A stretch of 35,250 bases of DNA, taken from assembly GCA_018242485.1 (NCBI GenBank), contig JAFEBV010000030.1, forward strand, positions 1 through 35,250, written 5' to 3'. This DNA comes from Pseudomonadota bacterium (GTDB lineage: Bacteria; Pseudomonadota; Gammaproteobacteria; Xanthomonadales; Xanthomonadaceae). The position numbers and the translations under genes were made by a program. Under the pieces are notes generated by a model that was not told where the DNA came from, did not search any database, and saw only the letters and a list, made by a program, of their open reading frames with translations. Shown one piece after another: positions 20,081 through 27,650 of the stretch (position 1 is the first letter of the stretch; each line of letters opens with the position of its first letter).

Positions 20081-21099
20081 TGCAGATCGGCTTCGTCGTC
20101 GCCGTGTTCGCATTGCTGGCGATCGCCGGCGCCTTCCTGCTGCCGCCGTTGTGGCGCGGATCGCGCGGTAGCGCCCTCGCCGTCGCCCTGTTGCTGCCGC
20201 TGACCGCGGTGCCGCTGTACATGCTCATCGGCACGCCGACCGCGCTGCTTTCGCTGGACGCGCAGATCGACGCGCAAGCGCAACGCATGCGCGAACAACC
20301 GCAGGATGTGGACGGTTGGGTGCTGCTGGCGCGCGCGCGCCGCTCGCAGGCGCAGTACGCGCAGGCCGAACACGCCTACGCGCAGGCGTTGCGGCTGGCG
20401 CCGAAGGAATCGGGGCTGATGGTCGAACTGGCCGAGACGATGGCGCTGGCCGATCCGGCGCACCGCATCGACGACAAGGCGCTGGCCCTGTTGCATCTGG
20501 CACAACAGGCCAACCCCGACGACCAGCGCGCGCTGTGGTTCCTCGGCATCGCCGCCTACCAGCGCGGCGACTACTCCGGCGCGGCCAACACCTGGCAGCC
20601 GTTGCTGACGATGGCCCCGCCGGATACGCGCGCCAGCCTGCGCCAGCAGATCGACGGCGCGCGCGCCAGGGCCGGGTTGCCGCCGTTGCCGCCCGACGCC
20701 GCCGCATCGACGGCTGCCGCGTCTTCCACGACAACCGACGCCGACGCTGCAACACCGCTGCTGCACCTGCGCGTGGACATCGCTCCGGCGCTGCGCGCAA
20801 AACTCTCAGCCGGCGATGTGTTGTTCGTGTTCGCGCGTGCGCCCGATGGCCCGCCGATGCCGCTGGCGGTGCAGCGATTGCCGGCGAAGGATTTCCCGCT
20901 GGCGGTGTCGCTGTCGGATGCCGACGGCCCGATGCCGACCCTGCGCCTGTCGCAGCAGCAGACCGTGTCGGTGCTGGCGCGCATCTCGCACAGCGGACAG
21001 GCAACGCCGCAGGCGGGCGATTTCGAATCGGCCGCAACCCCGGCAAAAGTCGGCACGAAGGGCGATATCCAGCTGACGATCGACCATGTGCGGCCTTGA
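20080..21099 (+). CDS. ccmI: CcmI (CycH-type) apocytochrome c chaperone with TPR domain
   Basis: CcmI binds the C-terminus of apocytochrome c and delivers it to the heme lyase. The 339-residue protein has two N-terminal membrane helices (about 2-20 and 31-50). A TPR domain follows (WVLLARARRSQAQYAQAEHAY; ALWFLGIAAYQRGDYSGA). After an Ala/Thr-rich linker comes a C-terminal periplasmic domain with VFVFARAPDGPPMPLAVQR-like sequence. The ATG at 20080 is preferred; a GTG one codon earlier (20077) is possible. It is the last gene of the ccm operon. Confidence 0.93.
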   Translation: MQIGFVVAVFALLAIAGAFLLPPLWRGSRGSALAVALLLPLTAVPLYMLIGTPTALLSLDAQIDAQAQRMREQPQDVDGWVLLARARRSQAQYAQAEHAYAQALRLAPKESGLMVELAETMALADPAHRIDDKALALLHLAQQANPDDQRALWFLGIAAYQRGDYSGAANTWQPLLTMAPPDTRASLRQQIDGARARAGLPPLPPDAAASTAAASSTTTDADAATPLLHLRVDIAPALRAKLSAGDVLFVFARAPDGPPMPLAVQRLPAKDFPLAVSLSDADGPMPTLRLSQQQTVSVLARISHSGQATPQAGDFESAATPAKVGTKGDIQLTIDHVRP

Positions 21100-21216
21100 A
21101 TCCCCGGGCACGCAGCACCGCATCGACGCGATAGACTCCCCAGCCCGGCGCGTGGCGATCTGCCTCGGCGAAGATCATCGCCAACGTCTCGCGCTGCATC
21201 GACCGTCTTCCTGTCC

Positions 21217-22344
21217 ATGACCGAATTCATTCCGCCCGGAACGCGCTGGTTCGACCTGCCCTCGCCCTTCGCGATGAAACGCGGCGGCGTGCTGCACGGC
21301 GCGCGTCTGGCCTACGAAACCTGGGGCCGGCTGAATGCCGCGCGCGACAACGCGATCCTGATCCTCACCGGGCTGTCGCCCAATGCGCACGTGGCTGCCA
21401 ACGCGGACAATCCCGGGCCGGGCTGGTGGGAATCGATGCTCGGCCCCGGCAAACCCATCGACAGCACGCGCTGGTTCGTGATCTGCGCCAACTCGCTGGG
21501 CGGCTGCAAGGGTTCGACCGGCCCGGCTTCGCTCGATCCGGCCACCGGCGACAGCTATCGACTGAACTTCCCGGAACTGGCGGTGGAGGACATCGCGCAA
21601 TCGGCGCACGCGCTGGTGCGCGGGCTGGGCATCGAGCGTCTGGCCGCGACCATCGGCTGCTCGATGGGCGGGATGAGCGCGCTGGCGTATTCGGCCCTGC
21701 ATCCGGGCGCGACGCGGGCGATGGTCAACATCTCCGGCGCGGTGCAGTCGCTGCCGTTCTCGATCGCCATCCGCTCGCTGCAACGCGAGGCGATCCGGCT
21801 GGATCCGCACTGGAACGAAGGCCGCTACGACGAGCAGTCGTATCCCGAACACGGCATGCGCATGGCGCGCAAACTCGGCGTCATCACCTATCGCTCCTCG
21901 CTGGAATGGAGCGGCCGTTTCGGTCGCGTGCGCCTCGACGGCGAAGCGCGCGAGGGCGAGGATCCGTTCGGGCTGGAGTTCCAGGTCGAGAGTTACCTCG
22001 AAGGCCACGCACGCCGCTTCGTGCGCCAGTTCGATCCCAACTGCTACCTGTACCTGAGCCGCTCGATGGACTGGTTCGACCTCGCCGAATACGGCCACGG
22101 CGACGCCGACGCAGCGCTGCGTGCGATCGCCGCCAACGGCGCGCTGGAAAATGCACTTTCAATCGGCGTGGAAACCGACATCCTGTTCCCGCTGCAACAG
22201 CAGGAACAGATCGCCGACGGCCTGCGCGCCGGCGGCGCGAAGGCCAGCTTCGCGCCGCTGCCCTCGCCGCAAGGCCACGATGCCTTCCTCGTCGATATCG
22301 CCCGCTTCGGGCCGGTGGTCGGGGAGTTTCTCGGCGGGCTGTGA
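21217..22344 (+). CDS. metX: MetX-family acyltransferase, probably serine O-succinyltransferase
   Basis: This alpha/beta-hydrolase belongs to the homoserine O-acyltransferase (MetX) family and activates an amino-acid hydroxyl for sulfhydrylation in cysteine or methionine synthesis. The catalytic triad is Ser149 (GCSMGGMSAL), Asp321 (VETDILFP) and His354 (PQGHDAF). The oxyanion/substrate loop reads TGLSPNAHVA (51-60), not the HALTGxxH form of homoserine acetyltransferases. Xanthomonadales MetX proteins with this form have been described as L-serine O-succinyltransferases, so I favour that activity, by family knowledge rather than test. No clear ribosome-binding site or riboswitch precedes the ATG. 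A block of repeats follows. Confidence 0.85.
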   Translation: MTEFIPPGTRWFDLPSPFAMKRGGVLHGARLAYETWGRLNAARDNAILILTGLSPNAHVAANADNPGPGWWESMLGPGKPIDSTRWFVICANSLGGCKGSTGPASLDPATGDSYRLNFPELAVEDIAQSAHALVRGLGIERLAATIGCSMGGMSALAYSALHPGATRAMVNISGAVQSLPFSIAIRSLQREAIRLDPHWNEGRYDEQSYPEHGMRMARKLGVITYRSSLEWSGRFGRVRLDGEAREGEDPFGLEFQVESYLEGHARRFVRQFDPNCYLYLSRSMDWFDLAEYGHGDADAALRAIAANGALENALSIGVETDILFPLQQQEQIADGLRAGGAKASFAPLPSPQGHDAFLVDIARFGPVVGEFLGGL

Positions 22345-22410
22345 GGGACGCGATCTACTGCGCTTCCACCCCTTTTCTGGCACCTGCTGATGAGAGAGCC
22401 ACGCGCCGTG

Positions 22411-22722
22411 CTTCGCCCCTCCCCTTGCGCCAGCAGGGGGAGGTTGGGAGGGGGTCGCTATACGCTGCGTTGGCGCGATGCAAAAGCACCCCACCCCAAC
22501 CCTCCCCTGCGCTACGCGCAAGGGAGGGAGACAAGCGCCGTGCTTCACCCCTCCCCTTGCGCCAGCAGGGGGAGGTTGGGAGGGGGTTGCTATACGCTGC
22601 GTTGGCGCGATGCAAAAGCACCCCACCCCAACCCTCCCCTGCAAGCAGGGGAGGGAGACAAGCGCCGTGCTTCGCCCCTCCCCTTGCGCCAGCAGGGGGA
22701 GGTTGGGAGGGGGTTGCTGTTG
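22411..22722. repeat. Second block of palindromic repeats, inverted relative to the ccm block
   Basis: Units begin at 22411, 22543 and 22670 (steps of 132 and 127 bp); the third is partial. Each starts with the CCTCCCCTTGCGCCAGCAGG hairpin and GGTTGGGAGGGGGT, the reverse complement of the second half of the 14.3-kb unit. A spacer, CTATACGCTGCGTTGGCGCG and more, absent from the other block, comes next. CACCCCACCCCAACCCTCCCC and the second hairpin follow. One unit has CTGCGCTACGCGCAAGGG where another has CTGCAAGCAGGGG. Confidence 0.92.
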
Positions 22723-22765
22723 GCGGACTGACGTAACGCGGCTGAGCAGCCATCAGCGCGCGAGA

Positions 22766-24580
22766 TCACCCCGCCTTCCGCCACGTATTCCGTCCAGCCT
22801 GCTTGGCCGCATAGAGCGCCGCGTCGGCCCGACGCAGCAACGCATCCGCGGTGATGCCCGCAGTGTCCGCCACCGCGATGCCGATGCTGGTGGTGACCCG
22901 CAACGACGTGGCGCCGGCGGCGATCGGTTCGCCGAGGCTGGCGATGAGCTTCTCGGCGATCGCTTGCGGCGCGCACTGCGCGTCGAGATCCTCGACGAGC
23001 ACGACGAACTCGTCGCCGCCCAGTCGCGCCGGAAAGTCCACCTCGCGCACGCAGCCGCGCAGTCGCTCCGCGAACTCGCGCAGCACGATGTCTCCCGCCG
23101 CATGGCCGTGGGTGTCGTTGATCCGCTTGAAATGATCGACATCCATGTACAGCACGGCCAGCGGCTGCCCCGATCGCCGGTAGCGAGCCACGGCCAGTTC
23201 GAGGCGCTCGTCGAAGTGCAGGCGGTTGCCGAGGCCGGTCAGGCTGTCGTGACGCGCCTGCCTGGCCAGTGCCTGTTCGGCCTCCACGCGACGGGTGACA
23301 TCGCGCGCGACGTAGATCAATTCCGGCACCGAGCAATCGTCCAGTCCGCGGATGCGGCGCAGCTTGGTGTCCAGCCACAGATAGCGGCCATCGCGATGCT
23401 GCACGCGGTACTGGATGTTCACGTCACGTCCACTCTGGAACACCTCCCGGAACGCATCCTCCAGCAGGGTGCGATCGTCCGGATGCAGCCACTCGATCTT
23501 CATCGGCCCCTGCATTTCCTCCGGCCGCCAGCCCAGCATCTCAAAAACCGACGGCGAGATATACAGGCGCGAACCATCCGCCGCGTATCGGCCCACCAAG
23601 TCGGCGGTGTGATCGGCCAGCAAGCGGTAGTCGCGTTCGCTCTTCTGCGCCTTGCGGATCAGCAATCGGCGTTCGGTCAGCGCTGCCGCCATGGGAAACG
23701 CGACCAGGCACACGCTCACGAGGAATGCTTGCAGTTGCAGCGTGCTGTCGACATCGCTGCCGGCGAGTGTGAACGGGCCGCTTCCAGCAGCAGTTTTCAT
23801 CGTCGCGATGACGGCGACCGCCGCGGTGCCGAGCACGAATCCGCTGAAGCGGTGGCGGAAGATCACCAACAGCAACGGGGGAAAAATCCAGTAAGTGAAA
23901 AAGCGCGTTTGCGAGAACACGCCCAGGCACACGGCGATCAACAGCGCGAGGGAAACGGCCAGTTCGAGACGGTGCCCGCGCTCGCCGACCACACCGACGC
24001 CCTCCACCCGCGCGCAGATCGTCAAGGTGGCGAAGATCGCCATGCCGACCGCGTGCGATGCGAACCATGCCGCCAGCAGTTCGCCGACGTAGACATGCTC
24101 GCGCGACCAGTAATCGCGAGCCGCAGCGGCCATCAGCCCCGACAACCCGCAGGCCACGAACGTAGCCAGCGTCGCGACCACGACGCTGCGCTTGATCCGG
24201 GAAAGCTGGCTCGGATCGCCCACACGGCGCATGACGACCGCCGCAACCAGCCACGGCTCGAACGTGTTCGCCACGCTCAAGGCGACCCCGAGCGGGCCGA
24301 TCCCATGCACGACGGCATTGGCCGCCAGCGAGGCCGCGAACCCGATCGCCAGACCCAGCGGCCACAGCGGCCGCGGCGACGTCAGCAACACGCCGCACAA
24401 TGCGCCGCTGGCCACCCACAGCGAGGACAGCCCCAGCGGCCCGCGCGTGTAGGCGATCGACCAGACACAGCAGGCGAACAGCGCCACCGCCAGAATGCCC
24501 GCCCAGCGCAATTTTCTGGCGAGCGGCCACGACGTCACCGGAAACGAACCTGCATTGTCGGCAATGGCGTTCATCGGCAT
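22766..24580 (-). CDS. Membrane diguanylate cyclase, MASE1-PAS-GGDEF
   Basis: This enzyme makes cyclic di-GMP from two GTP, controlling motility and biofilm behaviour. Residues 25-305 hold about eight membrane helices in MASE1-like arrangement. A PAS/PAC domain spans about 313-435 (DYRLLADHTADLV; WLHPDDR; YVARDVTRRVEAE). The GGDEF domain starts RHDSLTGLGNRLHFDERL. The active site GGDEF (521-525) is intact, and the RxxD inhibitory site is present at 512-515 (REVD, five residues before GGDEF), so product inhibition is expected. There is no EAL domain. The start at 24580 is preferred; ATG at 24574 is an alternative. Confidence 0.93.
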   Translation of the reverse strand: MPMNAIADNAGSFPVTSWPLARKLRWAGILAVALFACCVWSIAYTRGPLGLSSLWVASGALCGVLLTSPRPLWPLGLAIGFAASLAANAVVHGIGPLGVALSVANTFEPWLVAAVVMRRVGDPSQLSRIKRSVVVATLATFVACGLSGLMAAAARDYWSREHVYVGELLAAWFASHAVGMAIFATLTICARVEGVGVVGERGHRLELAVSLALLIAVCLGVFSQTRFFTYWIFPPLLLVIFRHRFSGFVLGTAAVAVIATMKTAAGSGPFTLAGSDVDSTLQLQAFLVSVCLVAFPMAAALTERRLLIRKAQKSERDYRLLADHTADLVGRYAADGSRLYISPSVFEMLGWRPEEMQGPMKIEWLHPDDRTLLEDAFREVFQSGRDVNIQYRVQHRDGRYLWLDTKLRRIRGLDDCSVPELIYVARDVTRRVEAEQALARQARHDSLTGLGNRLHFDERLELAVARYRRSGQPLAVLYMDVDHFKRINDTHGHAAGDIVLREFAERLRGCVREVDFPARLGGDEFVVLVEDLDAQCAPQAIAEKLIASLGEPIAAGATSLRVTTSIGIAVADTAGITADALLRRADAALYAAKQAGRNTWRKAG

Positions 24581-24726
24581 GACTTACGGTACTGCGCCAA
24601 GGGCCGCCATGCCAAACCGCCGCCGACCAGCGGCAAGACCGTTCGTCGAAAGCAGACACCCGCTCACGCTTGGATGACCCCAACACAATCTGCCGATTCA
24701 TGCCAATGAATCGGTAGAATGACCTC

Positions 24727-25335
24727 ATGACCGACCCCACCCACCCCGAAGCCGCCTGCCCAGCCGTGGACTTCCACGGGCGCGAACGTCTGCTCTCGGC
24801 GATCGACGCCGCCGTCACCTGCGGTGGCGATCAGGCAGTCACCACCGCGCTGCGGCATGCGCTGTGCGCACTGATCCGCGACCCGTCGGTGCAGTTGCCC
24901 GCCTGCGTGCACGAACCCATCGCCGACCACTACGCGCGCCGCGAGTTGTACCGCAGTGCGCGCCACGGCTACAGCGTGGTGGCGATGACCTGGGGCCCGC
25001 ATCAGGGCACGCCGGTGCACGATCACGCCGGCCTGTGGTGCGTGGAAGGCGTGTGGCGCGGCGAGCTGGAAATCACCCAGTACGAACTGCTCGAACGCGA
25101 CGGCGAGCGCTTCCGCTTCCGCGCCGGCGGCGGCATGCAGGCTGGGCCCGGCAGCGCCGGCAGCCTGATCCCGCCGCACGAATACCACACCATCCGCAAC
25201 CCCAGTCCCGATGCCGTCGCGGTGACCTTGCACATCTATCAGGCCGCGATGGATCACTGCTCGAAGTTCCACCCACTCGACGGCGAGTGGTACGCGCGCG
25301 AAGGCAGTGTGCTGTCGACCGATGCGGTGGCGTAG
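24727..25335 (+). CDS. Cysteine dioxygenase-family cupin (thiol dioxygenase)
   Basis: This mononuclear iron cupin probably oxidises cysteine or a related thiol to its sulfinate. The metal site is His98-x-His100 (PVHDHAG) with the third His at 154 (PPHEYHTIRN). Cys105 lies five residues after the second His, at the spacing of the Cys that forms the Cys-Tyr crosslink in mammalian enzymes. Tyr171 (HIYQAAMDHC) fits the crosslink tyrosine. Many bacterial members have Gly at the Cys position. At 202 residues it has typical length. The -10-like TAGAAT (24715-24720) sits six bases before the ATG, with no ribosome-binding site. The substrate is unproven. Confidence 0.85.
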   Translation: MTDPTHPEAACPAVDFHGRERLLSAIDAAVTCGGDQAVTTALRHALCALIRDPSVQLPACVHEPIADHYARRELYRSARHGYSVVAMTWGPHQGTPVHDHAGLWCVEGVWRGELEITQYELLERDGERFRFRAGGGMQAGPGSAGSLIPPHEYHTIRNPSPDAVAVTLHIYQAAMDHCSKFHPLDGEWYAREGSVLSTDAVA

Positions 25336-25353
25336 GCCAGCGAAAACCGCGCA

Positions 25354-25377
25354 GGTTCGATTCCCTCCACCGGCACC
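25354..25377 (+). repeat. Detached copy of the tRNA-Leu 3' end
   Basis: These 24 bases (GGTTCGATTCCC through CCGGCACC) are identical to 25538-25561, the T-arm and acceptor 3' strand of the tRNA-Leu gene. The upstream flank does not fold as the rest of a tRNA. It is either an attachment-site scar of an integrative element or the remnant of a deleted tandem tRNA gene. The two copies lie 184 bases apart in direct orientation. Confidence 0.85.
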
Positions 25378-25433
25378 GTTTCGCAACACCGGATCGTCTT
25401 CGTGAACGGTGCGCAAGCGCTATGCCGCGCGCA

Positions 25434-25462
25434 TTGCGGCTGAGGTTCCCATCCCGCATAAT
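25434..25462 (+). promoter_or_regulatory. Promoter of the tRNA-Leu gene
   Basis: TTGCGG (25434-25439) and CATAAT (25457-25462) are separated by the optimal 17 bp. The tRNA begins 15 bases after the -10 box, giving a short leader. Confidence 0.6.
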
Positions 25463-25476
25463 CGCGCCCTCACAGT

Positions 25477-25562
25477 GCCGGTGTGGCGGAACGGTAGACG
25501 CGATTGACTCAAAATCAATTATCCGAAAGGGTGTGTGGGTTCGATTCCCTCCACCGGCACCA
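25477..25562 (+). tRNA. tRNA-Leu (anticodon CAA)
   Basis: The 7-bp acceptor stem GCCGGTG (25477-25483) pairs with CACCGGC (25552-25558), followed by discriminator A and an encoded CCA. The anticodon loop CTCAAAA gives anticodon CAA, reading UUG. The long variable arm (around ATCCGAAAGGGT) marks a class II tRNA, and the T-arm GGTTCGATTCC is normal. The gene has its own promoter and a strong terminator. Its 3' end is duplicated upstream and an accessory patch lies downstream, as expected of a tRNA used as an integration site. Confidence 0.97.
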
Positions 25563-25596
25563 ATCAGGCTCCCCGCAGTACCCCGCAAGACTCCTG

Positions 25597-25625
25597 AAAC
25601 CGCGCTACGGCGCGGTTTTTTGTTT
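25597..25625 (+). terminator. Rho-independent terminator of tRNA-Leu
   Basis: AAACCGCGC (25597-25605) pairs with GCGCGGTTT (25610-25618) across a TACG tetraloop, followed by a T-run (TTTGTTT). It lies 35 bases after the tRNA. Confidence 0.92.
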
Positions 25626-25734
25626 CATGCCGCACACCGCCATCCAGTTGGATCCAGCCCACCCTGTGGGGCATGGCTGGAGACATGCCCAGCCTCTGAC
25701 GGCCACCCAAAGCGCTCCACCCGTGACCTTGGTC

Positions 25735-26314
25735 TTAACCATCAAAGCATCCCGGGGGCGGCGACGCGACGAACGGCAGCACCTGCGCCGATGGCAACAG
25801 CCGCTCCCGCAGCAGGTCGAGTGGACGGTGGTAGGCCATACCATGCCGCGCATTGCGGCCGAGCGCCGCGTGCTTGAACAGGCCGTTCCACTCCCTGGCG
25901 GCGCAATCGACCAGCGACTCGCCGTTGTGCTCGAAACCCATCCACGCGCCGAGCTTGCGCTCGTTGATCGAGCCGAGCAGGCTGCGGTCGCGGGTGGGGC
26001 CGAACACGAACCCGGCATCGAAGCCATGCAGTTCCGCATCCACGCCCGGCCCACGCAAGCCGAAGTGCTCGCACAGCGAGGCGAACTGCAGGAACGCCCG
26101 CTCATGCAACCTGCGCAGGCTGGCCGCGTTGCCATTCAGCAGCAGTTCGATGCCGGTCGCAGCATTCAACATCAGCACGTGCGGTTTACCGCGCCAGAAG
26201 TCGAGGTCGGCGTACCACTCGCCCAGCGGATTGCCTTGCGGCGCGGGCTCGGGCGGCTTGGCCGGTTGTTTCAGGCGCTTGAGCAAGTTTGGCGGTGCAG
26301 CGCAGGACGGTCAT
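25735..26314 (-). pseudogene. DUF6933-family gene with a +1-base frameshift near its start
   Basis: The long frame (25735-26286, 183 codons from a TTG) lacks the usual N-terminus of this family but continues it: NPLGEWYADLDFWRGKPHVLMLNAATG and SLLGSINERKLGAWMGF are typical. The missing start MTVLRCTAK lies one frame away, from an ATG at 26314 with a GAGG upstream. Removing one base near 26285-26287 joins them as MTVLRCTAKLLKRLKQ, the expected family start. So the gene is frameshifted, genuinely or by sequencing error; a shortened product from the TTG is possible. It begins nine bases after the relE stop, as third gene of that operon. The function of DUF6933 is unknown. Confidence 0.7.
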
Positions 26315-26322
26315 CCTCTGCC

Positions 26323-26613
26323 TCATTTCCCTGCGCGCTGGGCGGCTGCCTTGTAAACAGCCTGCTTTTCACGCTTGCCCACCGCGATCACCGTCACCAG
26401 CACGACTTTGTCGTCAACCTGATAGACCAGCCGATAGCCGACAGTACGCAATTTGATCTTGTAGCAATCGGCCATATTGTGCAGCCGCGCCGACGGCACG
26501 CGCGGCGCCTCGAGCCGTTCGGCCAGCTTGTTCTTGAACTGCTCACGGATCGGCGGCGCCAGCTTGCGCCATTCCTTGAGCGCGGATTCGACGAAGGCAA
26601 GGCTATAGGTCAT
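26323..26613 (-). CDS. relE: RelE-family mRNA interferase toxin
   Basis: RelE toxins cut mRNA in the ribosomal A site. The 96-residue protein aligns with E. coli RelE almost without gaps (ALKEWRKLAPPIREQFK; CYKIKLRTVGYRLVYQV; VGKREKQAVY). All catalytic residues sit at the same numbers: Lys52, Lys54, Arg61, Arg81 and Tyr87. The toxin should therefore be active. Its start overlaps the end of the upstream antitoxin gene by 11 bases, the usual coupling that keeps toxin below antitoxin. A DUF6933 gene follows immediately. Confidence 0.93.
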   Translation of the reverse strand: MTYSLAFVESALKEWRKLAPPIREQFKNKLAERLEAPRVPSARLHNMADCYKIKLRTVGYRLVYQVDDKVVLVTVIAVGKREKQAVYKAAAQRAGK

Positions 26614-26848
26614 CCAGCGTCACCTTGACGCGCCGTTCCTTCGCCCGCGCGCGCACCAGCTCGGCGAGTTCCAGATCCTCCAGACGATCCATCAACCGTT
26701 CGTAGGTTCCGGCAGGCACGAGGTACGCAGACGGGCGGTTGTGTACCAGCACCGCCACCGCTTCATCATCGGCAGCCTCGATCACCGCGCTGGGATTGCG
26801 CTTGAGTTCGGTGATGCTGACGCTGGCGGCGGCAAGAATGGTTTCCAT
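26603..26848 (-). CDS. Phd/YefM-family antitoxin
   Basis: The 81-residue antitoxin should bind and neutralise the RelE toxin encoded next to it and repress the operon. The N-terminal DNA-binding part reads SVSITELKRNPSAVIEAADD (about 9-28), then VAVLVHNRPSAYLVPAGTYERLMD, the standard Phd/YefM fold. The charged C-terminal half (LEDLELAELVRARAKER) is the expected toxin-binding region. The start at 26848 has GGAG seven bases upstream; the longer upstream frame does not match the family. A palindrome covers the leader. Confidence 0.92.
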   Translation of the reverse strand: METILAAASVSITELKRNPSAVIEAADDEAVAVLVHNRPSAYLVPAGTYERLMDRLEDLELAELVRARAKERRVKVTLDDL

Positions 26849-26849
26849 A

Positions 26850-26882
26850 TTTGGCTCCGATTTCGGCACCAAATATAGCAGA
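26850..26882 (-). promoter_or_regulatory. Toxin-antitoxin promoter with palindromic operator
   Basis: On the minus strand TGCTATATT (an extended -10; TATATT at 26877-26872) leads into a 24-bp imperfect palindrome at 26873-26850: TTTGGTGCCGA, AA, TCGGAGCCAAA, matching at 9 of 11 positions. The palindrome covers the likely transcription start and the ribosome-binding site just before the antitoxin ATG. It is a natural site for autorepression by the antitoxin/toxin complex. Confidence 0.6.
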
Positions 26883-26946
26883 TCGATGGCAGGCTGGCGC
26901 ACAACGAACCTTCCGCGCCGGCTCTCGTTCACGGTGCGAACAGGTT

Positions 26947-27650
26947 TCACGTCATTGGGTTGCGGGCACGCAACTGTTCGGCGGTGATGCGAAGCAACTT
27001 GCCGTTTTGCACGACCACGAGTGCCGTACCGGTCTGCAGAGCGACCGTGCGCGCAAGCTCCGCTGCGCGCTGTATCGCGGCCAGCGAGGCGCGCTGATCG
27101 GGGTTGCGGGCCTTGGACAAATCTTGCGGTGTCATGGACTCGCCCCACGCGATCAATTCAGGTGCATTGACTGCATTATCGTACAGCGTCCAATCGTCCA
27201 CGGCCGCGCGGTAGTGCTGTTGGAAATTGCCCCAGCCGGCGCGGAACCGGCGACGGATCACCGTTTCGGGAATATCGTGCCCGCCTTGGCGCACCCTCTC
27301 GGCGACGCGGGCCATGGCGGTTTCCGCATCGGGAAGACTCAGGAAAAACAGGCTGACCCGAAACCATCGGCGCGCCAGCGCGTGATATATCGCAGGTAGC
27401 CCAAGCCCGACAGGGTCGTTTCGAAGGCAAAACTCTCGCCCATCTCAGCGCAGTGCACCATCTCCGCCAGCATCAGCTTGCCTGCCTTGACGACAGCCGT
27501 TTCCGGCGCAAATGGCGCCAGCCCGGCGGCGATCAGATCCGCATTGATGATGCGCGGCAGCCCGGCTTCGACCGGCAGGAATTCGCGGGCGAACGTGGTT
27601 TTGCCGGCGCCGTTGGGTCCGGCGATGATGATGATCTTCTTGTCCCTCAC
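26947..27650 (-). pseudogene. Zeta-toxin-like P-loop kinase, split by a one-base deletion
   Basis: Two adjacent frames form one protein. The first (27650 to 27339) starts at GTG with IIIIAGPNGAGKTTFAREFLP, the Walker A loop, then NADLIA and FAFETTLSG. The second frame continues with SLFFLSLPDAETAMARVAERVRQGGHD and VIRRRFRAGWGNF. They join as ADGF, RVSLFFLSLPD if one base is restored near 27360, where GACCCGAAA would be GACCCGGAA on the plus strand. Family members phosphorylate small substrates (zeta toxins act on UDP-N-acetyl sugars), but the substrate here is unknown. As read, the product would be truncated at 103 residues. The GTG overlaps the stop of the restriction-subunit stub. Confidence 0.8.

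Noticed and set aside
21100..21216. SAM or other riboswitch upstream of metX
   Set aside because: The 117-base spacer shows no aptamer-like conserved core or terminator. Nothing supports a riboswitch by eye.
22159..22753. Repeat-rich frames after metX (SPCWRKG-type peptide repeats)
   Set aside because: These are translations of palindromic intergenic repeats; no start signals or family features.
25504..25600. Frame containing CGFDSLHRHQ / VRFPPPAP-like peptides
   Set aside because: It is the well-known false translation of a tRNA gene, here tRNA-Leu.
26280..26314. Programmed +1 frameshift in the DUF6933 gene
   Set aside because: The junction contains a CTT codon as in prfB, but has no following stop codon and no internal Shine-Dalgarno element. 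A plain indel is simpler.
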